Under the pieces are notes generated by a model. It saw only the letters and a program-made list of their open reading frames with translations, ran no database searches and was not told where the DNA came from. A stretch of DNA of 64,000 bases from Flavobacterium erciyesense (GTDB lineage Bacteria > Bacteroidota > Bacteroidia > Flavobacteriales > Flavobacteriaceae). Made by a program: the position numbers and the translations under genes. The stretch spans positions 248,001 through 312,000 of the forward strand of contig NZ_JAGPXB010000002.1 in NCBI RefSeq assembly GCF_018069925.1, written 5' to 3'. Below are positions 9,271-17,443 of the stretch, one piece after another (position 1 is the stretch's first letter; every line of letters starts with the position of its first letter).

Positions 9271-9924
9271 TTATTTTTTCTTTTTAAAACTAAAGTAGTA
9301 AGCAACTTCAAAACCTAAGTCATAATTGGTATCTAAATCTGTATTGGGCGTTCTTTTAATCACTTTGTTAAAGTTGATATTATCTACAAAAACAGACAAC
9401 AAAACCGCATCATAGGATTCTGACCACAATTTACCCAAAACCCCCATGTTTAAACCAAAAGAACGACTAACTCCTTTACGGGCTTCTTTTGTATAAATTG
9501 TTTTAGTCTCTTGATAAACAAAAATCGCATCTGAAGCTTTTATTTCGGCATAATTATATTTTGGCTTTACTGCTAGGTACCAATGTTTATTTTGATCCAA
9601 AGGAATAAACAAATTGGGAGTAACACTCCAATTTAAAGCCTGAAAAGTTGTAAAAACATCTTTTATCCGCGTAAAAGAATTTGCAGAGTCATAAGTAGTA
9701 TTGTTTTGCAAAGCGCCGAAAAAGAATCGGAATTCAATCTCTGGCTTAATAAAATCCTGTAGATTATATTGAACTCCTGTAGAAATATTTAGGTAACCAT
9801 TATTTTCAAAAGATGTATTGATATTTTGCCCCGCACCCAAAAAAGGCAATACTTTTTGTGCACTGACACAAAAAATATTGAAAATTGCTACAAATAAAAC
9901 TTTACTTATTTTAGAATAACCCAT
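9271..9924 (-). CDS. Putative outer-membrane beta-barrel protein
   Basis: No named family was recognised. The 217-residue product has an N-terminal hydrophobic signal (KVLFVAIFNIFCVSAQ) and then alternating polar/aromatic strands typical of small outer-membrane barrels. It ends in a basic FKKKK tail after a YYFSF stretch. It overlaps the upstream gene by 19 bases, so the two are probably co-transcribed and translationally coupled. Both genes are inserted between rpsU and xerC and are flanked by rpsU sequence. It may be a conjugal-element-like or phage-receptor-like surface protein, but nothing in the sequence proves a role. Confidence 0.75.
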   Translation of the reverse strand: MGYSKISKVLFVAIFNIFCVSAQKVLPFLGAGQNINTSFENNGYLNISTGVQYNLQDFIKPEIEFRFFFGALQNNTTYDSANSFTRIKDVFTTFQALNWSVTPNLFIPLDQNKHWYLAVKPKYNYAEIKASDAIFVYQETKTIYTKEARKGVSRSFGLNMGVLGKLWSESYDAVLLSVFVDNINFNKVIKRTPNTDLDTNYDLGFEVAYYFSFKKKK

Positions 9925-10442
9925 GCAACAGTAAAATTTAAAATAGTAACAACTTGATGAACCAAATTACTACTAAAATTATATCCCAATCCTGTATTCG
10001 CACCAAGATTAATCCCTGATTTATACGTTTTTTGAAATCCCCACACAGCCCCTGTTGTAAGGCCGTCATAATCACTTAAACAAGAACCATCATTTATGGG
10101 CTTCATATAATAACTAATAGAAGGAGCAATATAAGCAGCTGAATTACCTCTAATTGATTTATTTTTAGCCAAGCGTTTTTCTAAATTATAATAATAACGA
10201 TATTGAGCTCTGCCGAATGGAGATGCCAACAGTTTTAATTGCCCACCTCCCTTACTCGTGCCTCCAAATGACAAATTAACATCAACATTAAAAGTTGTCT
10301 TATCACCTAAAACCCGCTCATAGGTCAAGCCTGGTGCTAAAATATTGACTTTAAATAAATTTCTCGATAAATCACTTTCTTTTTGCGAATAGGCAAGCGT
10401 TGAAAAGATTAAAATAGCTGTAAAAATTAAGATTTTTTTCAT
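9906..10442 (-). CDS. Putative outer-membrane beta-barrel protein, DUF3575-like
   Basis: A 178-residue protein with a clear signal peptide (MKKILIFTAILIFSTLAYSQ). The mature part has short amphipathic strands (NLFKVNILAPGLTYERVLGD) like small porin-type barrels. LAPGLTYERVLGDKTTF resembles the start of DUF3575-like barrels; this assignment is tentative. A hydrophobic C-terminal strand (TILNFTVAWVILK) ends it. The downstream gene overlaps by 19 bases. The pair lies beyond the rpsU terminator and probably has its own promoter in 10443-10600. Confidence 0.72.
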   Translation of the reverse strand: MKKILIFTAILIFSTLAYSQKESDLSRNLFKVNILAPGLTYERVLGDKTTFNVDVNLSFGGTSKGGGQLKLLASPFGRAQYRYYYNLEKRLAKNKSIRGNSAAYIAPSISYYMKPINDGSCLSDYDGLTTGAVWGFQKTYKSGINLGANTGLGYNFSSNLVHQVVTILNFTVAWVILK

Positions 10443-10602
10443 GGTTAATAGTGTTTTACAAATTAATAAGATGTTTTATTCTTTTTGAATAAGTCTTGAC
10501 CCAGACCATTCACCATCAATATACACTGCACCGTAATTTTCATAATTTTCCTTTTAGCAGATAACAAAACAAATGTAAGATTTATTTTAAAAAACAAAAT
10601 TT

Positions 10603-10650
10603 TTTACAAAAAAAATAGCAATAAAGTTAAAAAACTCTATTGCTATTTTT
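10603..10650 (-). terminator. Terminator of rpsU
   Basis: A 12-bp AT-rich stem (10611-10622 with 10639-10650) is followed on the minus strand by a long T run. It begins 20 bases after the rpsU stop. Confidence 0.75.
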
Positions 10651-10669
10651 ATAATTAATGTAGAATCGA

Positions 10670-10864
10670 CTAACTTTCTAAGTTATCTTTCATATTTTGG
10701 ATATAAGCCGCTTTTTGAATTTTGATTCTGTTTGTTACTGAAGGCTTAATAAAAGCAGTACGTGCTCTTAGTTGACGAACAGTTCCTGTTTTATCAAATT
10801 TTCTTTTGTAACGTTTTAACGCTCTATCGATATTTTCTCCGTCTTTAATTGGTATAATTAACAT
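10670..10864 (-). CDS. rpsU: 30S ribosomal protein S21
   Basis: This 64-residue basic protein near the 16S rRNA 3' end starts MLIIPIKDGENIDRALKRYK, the Bacteroidota form. In Flavobacterium johnsoniae ribosomes bS21 helps hide the anti-Shine-Dalgarno sequence, which explains why most genes in the phylum lack Shine-Dalgarno sites. The gene has its own promoter, an unusually strong Shine-Dalgarno site and its own terminator, so it appears monocistronic here. A truncated copy of its 3' end lies 1.5 kb further downstream. Confidence 0.97.
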   Translation of the reverse strand: MLIIPIKDGENIDRALKRYKRKFDKTGTVRQLRARTAFIKPSVTNRIKIQKAAYIQNMKDNLES

Positions 10865-10872
10865 AATATAGA

Positions 10873-10884
10873 CACCCCCTTTCT
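10873..10884 (-). promoter_or_regulatory. Extended Shine-Dalgarno site of rpsU
   Basis: The minus strand reads AGAAAGGGGGTG eight bases before the ATG. This can pair over 12 bases with the 16S rRNA tail, with one G-U pair. No comparable site was noticed before other genes in the window. A strong site here is known to allow autoregulation, because ribosomes lacking bS21 expose their anti-Shine-Dalgarno and translate rpsU preferentially. Confidence 0.85.
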
Positions 10885-10893
10885 TTAAGTGTG

Positions 10894-10901
10894 CAAAAGT
10901 A
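10894..10901 (-). promoter_or_regulatory. -7 element of the rpsU promoter
   Basis: TACTTTTG on the minus strand matches TAnnTTTG. It predicts a start near 10888 and a leader of about 25 bases, just enough to hold the Shine-Dalgarno site. No clear TTG is seen at -33. Confidence 0.5.
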
Positions 10902-10929
10902 GTTATTATTTTTCGTTTAATCCCTACTG

Positions 10930-11068
10930 TTCTTCAATTTATTTTGGTGTGCCGGCACAAAGCGCATCCATTACATTATCAATCAAGCTTCGGTGCCGTC
11001 AGGCTATTCATTGCAATCTTTTATTTCGCTACGCTTCATAAAAGGATTTCCACTACTATCCTTCACAC
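10930..11068. repeat. GC-richer intergenic segment, probable degenerate repeat copy
   Basis: Between rpsU and the acyl-CoA dehydrogenase terminator lies a non-coding stretch with locally higher GC. It contains short inverted pieces such as TGCCGGCA and an AAGGATTTCC/ATCCTT arm. It resembles decayed copies of palindromic intergenic repeats common in Flavobacterium. Membership is from memory of such elements, not proven. No gene is seen. Confidence 0.3.
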
Positions 11069-11100
11069 AAAAAAAGGAGCGAACAAACTGCTCACTCCTT
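11069..11100 (-). terminator. Terminator of the acyl-CoA dehydrogenase gene
   Basis: On the minus strand AAGGAG and CTCCTT form the stem around an inner GAGC/GCTC-like pairing, followed by a run of T. It lies 64 bases past the stop codon. Confidence 0.7.
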
Positions 11101-11163
11101 GATTTTATTCATTGGAATTCCTCACAATGATATTTACTTACAACTTATAATGAATAGTCAAAA

Positions 11164-12333
11164 CTATTTCACAGCTGGTTCGTAACTTTGATCATCAATA
11201 ATCATTTTTCCTAAAATTTCTTTTAAAATCTCTGAAGTACCACCTCCAATTGGCCCTAAGCGACTGTCTCTAAACAAACGCGCCAAAGGATACTCTTCCA
11301 TGTAACCATAACCACCTAGCATCTGCAAACAACTGTAAATAGCCTCATCAGCAACTTTGGTTGATTTCAACTTAGCCATTGTAGCCTCTTTTACTACATA
11401 TTCTCCTTTATCTAATCGAGCAACAGCAGCATAATTAAAAATTTTACAGTGCTCTACTTCAGTGGCGTGCTCTACAAGGGTGTGACGCAAGGCTTGAAAT
11501 TTACTTATCTTTTTTCCAAAAGCTTCACGTTGAGACATATAATCGATAGTATAATCAATTGCATATTCCCCTCTAGCATGTGCATTAATTGCCATTATTA
11601 AGCGTTCAAATGCAAAATGCTGCATGATATATGGAAATCCTTTCCCTTCTTCACCCATAAGATTTTCAGCAGGAAGCTCCACATTATCAAATGCGATCTC
11701 TGCCGTATCCGATGCTCTCCATCCCAATTTATCAAGTTTAGATGCTGATATTCCTTTTAGACCGGTATCCATCAAAAAGATACTAATTCCTTTGTTACCC
11801 AACTCCGGATTTGTTTTGGCCGCCACAATATAATAATCAGCGTAAACACCATTAGTGATAAAGGTTTTCGATCCGTTTATGATATATTTGTCGCCTTTTC
11901 TAACTGCGGTGGTGCGCATTCCCGCAACATCACTTCCTCCAAAAGGTTCTGATATACACAATGCTCCAATTTTTTCACCTGCAATACTCGGCGCAAGATA
12001 ATCTTGCTTGATTCTATCATCGCCTTCTGCATTTAAATGCGTCATAGCTAAATACGCATGAGCCCACATTGCTGCAGCAAAACCTGATGATTTTATCTTT
12101 TGTAGTTCTTCTAAAAAAACAACTGTGTAAAACAAATCAAGATTCATCCCGCCGTAGGCCTCTGGGTAATTAATCCCAAAGTAACCCATATCGCCAAATT
12201 TTTTCCAGATAAAACGCTCTATCGTACCTGTTTTTTCCCATTTTTCAATGTGAGGAACCACTTCTTTTTGTAAAAAATCTTTTAAACTTTCTCTGAAGGC
12301 CTGATGCTCTTCTGTGAAGTAAACTGAATTCAT
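11164..12333 (-). CDS. Acyl-CoA dehydrogenase
   Basis: This flavoenzyme performs alpha-beta oxidation of acyl-CoA thioesters and passes electrons to ETF. At 389 residues it has all three domains: an N-terminal helical domain, the central barrel with ISEPFGGSD and TFITNG flavin-binding motifs, and the C-terminal helical domain. The usual C-terminal catalytic Glu of medium-chain enzymes (EGTS) is replaced by Gly (GGGTS, residue 364). A Glu is present at residue 243 in FAFERL, where isovaleryl- and long-chain enzymes carry the base. A branched or long-chain substrate is therefore likely. It appears to be a single-gene unit. Confidence 0.93.
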   Translation of the reverse strand: MNSVYFTEEHQAFRESLKDFLQKEVVPHIEKWEKTGTIERFIWKKFGDMGYFGINYPEAYGGMNLDLFYTVVFLEELQKIKSSGFAAAMWAHAYLAMTHLNAEGDDRIKQDYLAPSIAGEKIGALCISEPFGGSDVAGMRTTAVRKGDKYIINGSKTFITNGVYADYYIVAAKTNPELGNKGISIFLMDTGLKGISASKLDKLGWRASDTAEIAFDNVELPAENLMGEEGKGFPYIMQHFAFERLIMAINAHARGEYAIDYTIDYMSQREAFGKKISKFQALRHTLVEHATEVEHCKIFNYAAVARLDKGEYVVKEATMAKLKSTKVADEAIYSCLQMLGGYGYMEEYPLARLFRDSRLGPIGGGTSEILKEILGKMIIDDQSYEPAVK

Positions 12334-12509
12334 ATTCTATTATTTTTTTCTTTTAAAAATGTAAATTAAGGTCGTCATTGTTGGACTGAGGCTTACAATT
12401 ATTAAATGCAACAATACATCAACTAATCTAAAGAAAGGCGCTTTACTCTAATAGTTCACTCAAACTAAACGCGATAAAAAACCTACAATGCTCCCAAAAC
12501 CAGCAACTT

Positions 12510-13406
12510 CTAACGAAAGTCCAAATATAAGGCAATTATTTTTGCTTTATCAACAGGAAATCCTTTAATTTTTGTTAAATCCTCAATTTTAGCAAAATCT
12601 CCTTTCATACTACGATAGGTAATTATATCACGAGACAATCCGCCCTTAAAATAATAAAACTGACTTAATTCCCTGAGAGAGGCGTTATTAATATCTAACT
12701 TTAAAATAGCTGGCAACGCACTAACATGAAAATGTGTATTCAATTCTAAAACAACCTCAGGTGATAAGCCCCAAACTTCAGTCAATTGCTCCATACTTAC
12801 AAATCCACCAAGAATGGAACGCTGCTTGATAATTCTGGTAGACAATGCCTCACCAACACCATAAATTTTCATAAGATCATCTTGGTTTGCGAGATTGATA
12901 TCTTTGACAATGATTTTTTCTTTAGCTCCTGCAGCCTTTTTATAATCATACGATTTTTTAGTGTAGTCACCTTTTGGTTTCGTTGATACCCAAGTCGGAA
13001 ACTGAAACATTGGAGTAATTTCTTTTAAAAGAGAATCTGAAATTTGAGTCACCATTTGAAACTCAGCTGCAGAATTGACATATTTATTTTGTTTTCGAAA
13101 AGCAAATAGGCGGTCAATCTCTGCTACTGACATTCCTAATTTATATCCTTTGTAGTCAGAAATAAAATTAGGATTAAATTTATATGTTTTGTTCGATACT
13201 TTTTTAGCATTATGACTAAGTGTGTCGATAGTACTTTGTAGAGCCAACCACGTTTGCTCCTTAGGATCTTTTTTTTCAATTACAGACCAATCACAAAAAA
13301 ACACCAAGCTTTGTAATACAACGATAAAAACTAGCAGTATTAAAACACCCACACGTTGTTGTTTGGTATAATTAAAATAGGAAACAATGGTTTTTAATAC
13401 TCTCAT
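12510..13406 (-). CDS. Membrane-anchored helix-hairpin-helix (ComEA-like) protein
   Basis: A 298-residue protein with one N-terminal transmembrane segment (VGVLILLVFIVVLQSLVFF) and three helix-hairpin-helix units of the ComEA type. The units are at about residues 75-120, 165-215 and 230-290 and contain KIYGVGEALSTRIIKQR and KIKGFPVDKAKIIALY. Such domains bind DNA non-specifically. Flavobacterial homologues are usually uncharacterised, and a role in DNA uptake is only inferred. The ATG at 13406 is preferred over an upstream GTG at 13427. It is divergent from the permease gene. Confidence 0.82.
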   Translation of the reverse strand: MRVLKTIVSYFNYTKQQRVGVLILLVFIVVLQSLVFFCDWSVIEKKDPKEQTWLALQSTIDTLSHNAKKVSNKTYKFNPNFISDYKGYKLGMSVAEIDRLFAFRKQNKYVNSAAEFQMVTQISDSLLKEITPMFQFPTWVSTKPKGDYTKKSYDYKKAAGAKEKIIVKDINLANQDDLMKIYGVGEALSTRIIKQRSILGGFVSMEQLTEVWGLSPEVVLELNTHFHVSALPAILKLDINNASLRELSQFYYFKGGLSRDIITYRSMKGDFAKIEDLTKIKGFPVDKAKIIALYLDFR

Positions 13407-13618
13407 AGGCTTAAAAATTCGCACCACACTAGATTAGTTTTAAAAATAAGAAATAAATACGAAACTCATTACGAATTACTTTAAAAAAATTGATTCTCAA
13501 CACACAACCAACTTTTATCATATTGCGGTAATTATGACAAATCAATAATAAAAAAGAGTTTGAGACATTTTTTACAACTTAAAATTCAATAATTGTTTTT
13601 ATTTTTTGTAAAAAAGAA

Positions 13619-13626
13619 TACATTTG
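13619..13626 (+). promoter_or_regulatory. -7 element of the permease promoter
   Basis: TACATTTG, a match to TAnnTTTG, lies 30 bases before the permease ATG. A TTG 23 bases further upstream could serve at -33, though the spacing is wide. Confidence 0.5.
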
Positions 13627-13656
13627 GTGCTTAATAACTTAAAACATTAAACAACC

Positions 13657-15120
13657 ATGTCAATCTGGAGAGTTAAACCAGTATCGGCTTTTGAGGCCGA
13701 TATGAAAAAAAGTCAACTAAAAAGAGTTTTAGGTAAGTGGAGCCTTACCGCTATTGGTATTGGAGCCATTATAGGAGGAGGAATTTTTGTATTAACAGGA
13801 ACTGGAGCTTATAATCACGCGGGTCCAGCTCTTGCTCTATCCTTCGTAATTGCAGGTATCGCCTGTGTATTTGCAGCATTATGCTACTCTGAATTCGCCT
13901 CAATTTTACCTGTAGAAGGATCTGCATACGCTTACGCTTACGGAACTATCGGAGAAATATTTGCCTGGATTATTGGCTGGGGGTTGATTTTAGAATACGC
14001 AATGGGCTCGATGACGGTCGCCGTATCGTGGTCAGGATATTTCAACAAAATGCTCAAGATGTTTGGCATAACCTTACCCGAATACCTAACCGCAGATCCA
14101 GGAAGTTACACTGGAGAAGGGTTTAGTATGAACCTGCCAGCTTTCTTAATTGTATTACTAGTTATATCGTTATTGATTAAAGGAACAGAAAAAGCAGCAA
14201 GCGCGAACAACTTTATTGTAATTTTAAAAGTATCTGCTGTAATTTTCGTAATCATTGCTGGAGCTTTTTTCATTGATGTAGACAATTGGTCTCCTTTTAT
14301 CCCAGAAGCACAAACTATTATTGTTGATGATAAACCCCATGAAGCTTATGGCGTAGCTGGAATTATTTCTGGAGCAGCTGCTATCTTCTTTGCTTATGTA
14401 GGTTTTGATGCAGTGTCAACACAAGCTGGAGAAGCAATTAACCCTAAGAAAGACGTTCCTTTTGCTATTATTGCCTCTTTATTAGTTTGTACATTATTGT
14501 ACATTTTGGTTTCATTAGTATTAACTGGAATGATTAGTTACCAAGATTTTAACCCACTAGGAAAATATCCTGAAGCAATCAAAGCACCAGTAGCTTATGC
14601 ATTTGATATTGCTGGACAAGCTTGGGCTGGATACATCATCACGATCGCTGCTACGGTAGGTTTAATTTCTGTATTGATGGTAATGATCATGGGACAATCA
14701 CGTATCTTTTTGGGAATGTCAAAAGATGGATTAATTCCAGCTGTATTCTCTAAAATCAACCCGCTGTCTGGAACTCCAAGAACCAACTTAATGATTTTAG
14801 GTGCTTTTATCGCTACCGTTGCTGCATTCACACCAATTAGTAAGCTTGCTGAAATGACTAGTTTTGGTACCTTATTTGCCTTTACAATGGTATGTATCGC
14901 CGTTTGGATTTTGAGAGTAAAACAACCTACTTTAGAACGTAGTTTTAAAGTTCCTGCTTTACCAGTAATTGCAGTTTGCGGAATTGCTATCAATACTTAC
15001 TTGATGGTAAACTTGAGTAAAGATGCTCAATTATTCTCATTAGGATGGCTAGCAATTGGTATGGTGATTTACTTCCTTTACGGAAAAAGAAATTCTAAAC
15101 TGAATAACCCAGAAGAATAA
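13657..15120 (+). CDS. APC-family amino acid permease
   Basis: An inner-membrane amino acid transporter of the cationic amino acid transporter type, 487 residues with about 12-13 hydrophobic segments. The first helix carries the substrate-binding IGIGAIIGGGIFVLTG motif typical of the superfamily. A second conserved motif, FFAYVGFDAVSTQAGEAINP, lies in the sixth helix region. The substrate cannot be fixed from sequence. It is monocistronic, with a -7 element upstream and a perfect terminator 10 bases after the stop. Confidence 0.92.
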   Translation: MSIWRVKPVSAFEADMKKSQLKRVLGKWSLTAIGIGAIIGGGIFVLTGTGAYNHAGPALALSFVIAGIACVFAALCYSEFASILPVEGSAYAYAYGTIGEIFAWIIGWGLILEYAMGSMTVAVSWSGYFNKMLKMFGITLPEYLTADPGSYTGEGFSMNLPAFLIVLLVISLLIKGTEKAASANNFIVILKVSAVIFVIIAGAFFIDVDNWSPFIPEAQTIIVDDKPHEAYGVAGIISGAAAIFFAYVGFDAVSTQAGEAINPKKDVPFAIIASLLVCTLLYILVSLVLTGMISYQDFNPLGKYPEAIKAPVAYAFDIAGQAWAGYIITIAATVGLISVLMVMIMGQSRIFLGMSKDGLIPAVFSKINPLSGTPRTNLMILGAFIATVAAFTPISKLAEMTSFGTLFAFTMVCIAVWILRVKQPTLERSFKVPALPVIAVCGIAINTYLMVNLSKDAQLFSLGWLAIGMVIYFLYGKRNSKLNNPEE

Positions 15121-15127
15121 ATAAAAC

Positions 15128-15161
15128 AAAAAAGGCTCCTAAAATTTAGGAGCCTTTTTTT
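15128..15161. terminator. Bidirectional terminator between permease and PspC genes
   Basis: A 13-bp perfect stem AAAGGCTCCTAAA with its complement is flanked by A and T runs. It can serve both convergent genes. Confidence 0.9.
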
Positions 15162-15164
15162 ATA

Positions 15165-15392
15165 CTATAAATCAAAAACAGAAGTACGTTTAGCACGGAT
15201 AAGATCTTTTAACTTTATCCAAAAAGCCAACGTTAGATACACTGCAAACCACAACCCAGCAGTGACAAACGATAAGTAAATAAAAAACAGTCGTACGCTA
15301 CTAGCACGCATTCCTAAAGTATCGGCCAATCGTGAAGACACATGAAATCCGTGTTTTTCGAAAAAAAACTTGAGTTTTATTATTACTGACAT
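15165..15392 (-). CDS. PspC-domain small membrane protein
   Basis: A 75-residue protein with the PspC-like pattern: an N-terminal basic helix ending in RLADTLGMRASSVRLFFIY, then one long transmembrane segment (LSFVTAGLWFAVYLTLAFWI). PspC proteins take part in phage-shock or envelope stress responses in other bacteria. In Flavobacteria small PspC proteins occur as single genes, and the function here is inferred only from the domain. It is convergent with the permease gene and shares its terminator. Confidence 0.82.
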   Translation of the reverse strand: MSVIIKLKFFFEKHGFHVSSRLADTLGMRASSVRLFFIYLSFVTAGLWFAVYLTLAFWIKLKDLIRAKRTSVFDL

Positions 15393-15453
15393 ACTATTTT
15401 AATTGCTGAAACAAAACTACAAAAAAAAACAGGTGGAATTAACTCGAGTAAAA

Positions 15454-16728
15454 TTAAAGGCTGCCTTTTATTAAATCGACTCCAATTGCACACTCTAAGC
15501 ATTTACTTTTATTACAATATTCATTTTTGAGCTGTAATAAAGCTTGCGAATCAAATGCATTACAGGCATCAATCCTAAAACTAGAAAACTTAGTAATTAT
15601 AGCGTTTTTTTCTGCAGCAATTCCTTCCATTATTGTCAATAAATTATCTGAAGCTTCGCCTCCTCTACTCTTTTCGTAAGCAAATTGCATGGGGATTATG
15701 GTATTAATCAGGAGCAAATCAATAAAAGACTTAGATAACTTTTTGGTCCTTTTAATACTGTTTTTATCAAATTGATAGTGCAAATCCCAAAAAGAAGATG
15801 CTGAAATTTCAAACAACTGATACCATTTTTCAATAGTTTGTACTTGCATCAAAAGTTCGAATAAATTGGCATTTTGATGGTATAATTGTGCTAGTTGTGA
15901 CAATCTAACAGTTGGAAAATTATCAGGACGGTGTTTAAAAAACTGCACTGTACCTTCAACTCGTGGGTCCAAATTGTACTTGTGGACCAAATACAAAAAT
16001 CTAAATTTTAAATCCTTGAAGTACGCATCTTCATGCTCTGGCTCCAACAAGCCTAACAAACCAAAAAACAAAGCTTCTAAATTAGCAAGCTCTAAACGTT
16101 CTTTGCGAATAATTGAAAAAGGAATAGATTGCGCCATCCTTAAAAAAATATCTCCATTGGTATTTAACCCAAAATTCTTAGCCAAAAGCCAAAACAAAGT
16201 AGCCTCCCAGTCGTTTTGTGATTGGTCTAAAAACGCAAAAATAGGCGTTGCTTTACGATCTAATCTTTCAAAAAACAAACGCTCTTTCCAATTATCAATG
16301 ATAAAATGAGGGATGCTTGAAAGTTGCTTTTCGCAAAAAATCCAAGACTTAGGTTGCAACAAGGAAGTATAATTTTGCACTGTTTGTGCATCAACGTAAT
16401 TTTTTAATTCTAAAACAGGAATGGTGCTGTTGTTTTTTCTAAAAATCTCGGTGTCATGTTCCCAAACAACATGAAGGATCACATTTTCATAAGCTGGGTC
16501 TTGCTCATGATGATGAAGGTACCAATCAGATGATTTTACATGAATTTCAACATTTCCAGCCCATTTTTGATCCCCAATTGTGACTTGAGCATTAAAAAAG
16601 TCTGGACCTGCTAATTCTAAATATTGTCCAGCAGCAATCACCGTTACAGCCTCGCCGCTTGTAGTTGTCATTTCGAAACTACTGAATTTTTTAAATTTCC
16701 AGATGTAATGTAAAAAATCTTCCTTCAT
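15454..16728 (-). CDS. DUF2851 family protein
   Basis: A 424-residue cytoplasmic protein of DUF2851, a Bacteroidota family without known function. The start MKEDFLHYIWKFKKF and the WAGNVEIHVKSSDWYLHHH stretch are the family hallmarks. The latter, with its His/Asp cluster, could bind metal. A Cys-rich C-terminus (CNKSKCLECAIG) with three cysteines is also typical. It is probably a single-gene unit; no SD is seen and no catalytic function can be claimed. Confidence 0.88.
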   Translation of the reverse strand: MKEDFLHYIWKFKKFSSFEMTTTSGEAVTVIAAGQYLELAGPDFFNAQVTIGDQKWAGNVEIHVKSSDWYLHHHEQDPAYENVILHVVWEHDTEIFRKNNSTIPVLELKNYVDAQTVQNYTSLLQPKSWIFCEKQLSSIPHFIIDNWKERLFFERLDRKATPIFAFLDQSQNDWEATLFWLLAKNFGLNTNGDIFLRMAQSIPFSIIRKERLELANLEALFFGLLGLLEPEHEDAYFKDLKFRFLYLVHKYNLDPRVEGTVQFFKHRPDNFPTVRLSQLAQLYHQNANLFELLMQVQTIEKWYQLFEISASSFWDLHYQFDKNSIKRTKKLSKSFIDLLLINTIIPMQFAYEKSRGGEASDNLLTIMEGIAAEKNAIITKFSSFRIDACNAFDSQALLQLKNEYCNKSKCLECAIGVDLIKGSL

Positions 16729-16824
16729 AGATCTTAATTTAAACAGACCTAATGTACAAAAAAAGATTATAATTTAATAAGAAAATAAAGATTTAAAAGC
16801 AACTACTAACAGATAATCAATCAA

Positions 16825-17319
16825 TTACACACCTTTAAGATGAGCTATATACAGCTTAGCGCAAGCACGCGCATCAGACAATGCCTCATGATGTTGCAAT
16901 TTAATATTCATGACACGGCAACAATCTTTAAGAGTTGTAGGCTTTAGACCTTTTGCTCTGTACAATTTCACCGTACATTCCCACTTTTCCGCTAATTGTA
17001 AATCTTGATAGTTCATGTCATGTAAAGCCATCGATTTTTGAAATACAGACCGATCAAAACTCTCATTGTGTGCGACTACAATTTGTCCTTTCAAGCGTTT
17101 TTTAATCTCAGGAAAAACATCCAGAAAAGTCGGAGCATAACGTGTATCAGCTGGTGTGATTCCATGTACCGCGATAGTGTAAGGGCTGTAACTATTATTG
17201 GGCGGCTGAATTAAACTTACGTATTCATCTACAATTATTCCGTCTTGAACGGTCACGATACCTACTGAACAAGGATGAAAAGAAATAGCAGTTTCAAAAT
17301 CAATAGCAGTAAAGGTCAT
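16825..17319 (-). CDS. 3'-5' exonuclease, DnaQ/epsilon family
   Basis: A stand-alone 164-residue DEDDh exonuclease. ExoI is FTAIDFETA, ExoII is VVAHNESFDRSVF and ExoIII is HEALSDARACAKLY, giving the four acidic metal ligands and the general-base His. It has no polymerase, BRCT or helicase domain. Such small proteins proofread or degrade single-stranded DNA or RNA, but the specific substrate is unknown. It lies upstream of DUF2851 on the same strand with a 96-base gap, so co-transcription is possible. Confidence 0.9.
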   Translation of the reverse strand: MTFTAIDFETAISFHPCSVGIVTVQDGIIVDEYVSLIQPPNNSYSPYTIAVHGITPADTRYAPTFLDVFPEIKKRLKGQIVVAHNESFDRSVFQKSMALHDMNYQDLQLAEKWECTVKLYRAKGLKPTTLKDCCRVMNIKLQHHEALSDARACAKLYIAHLKGV

Positions 17320-17370
17320 TGCGTGTGAATTATAAAATTTAAACTAATAGTAAAGTTGGGTTAAGGACAT

Positions 17371-17431
17371 AAAAAAAACCGCAGTACAGCAAATCAAAAC
17401 GTATCTAGTTAGATTTTGCTGTACTGCGGTT
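17371..17431 (-). terminator. Strong terminator of the cystathionine beta-synthase-like gene
   Basis: A 17-bp perfect stem (17377-17393 with 17415-17431) encloses a 21-base loop. On the minus strand it is followed by eight T. It is one of the longest perfect stems in the window. Confidence 0.92.
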
Positions 17432-17443
17432 GAAATTATTATA

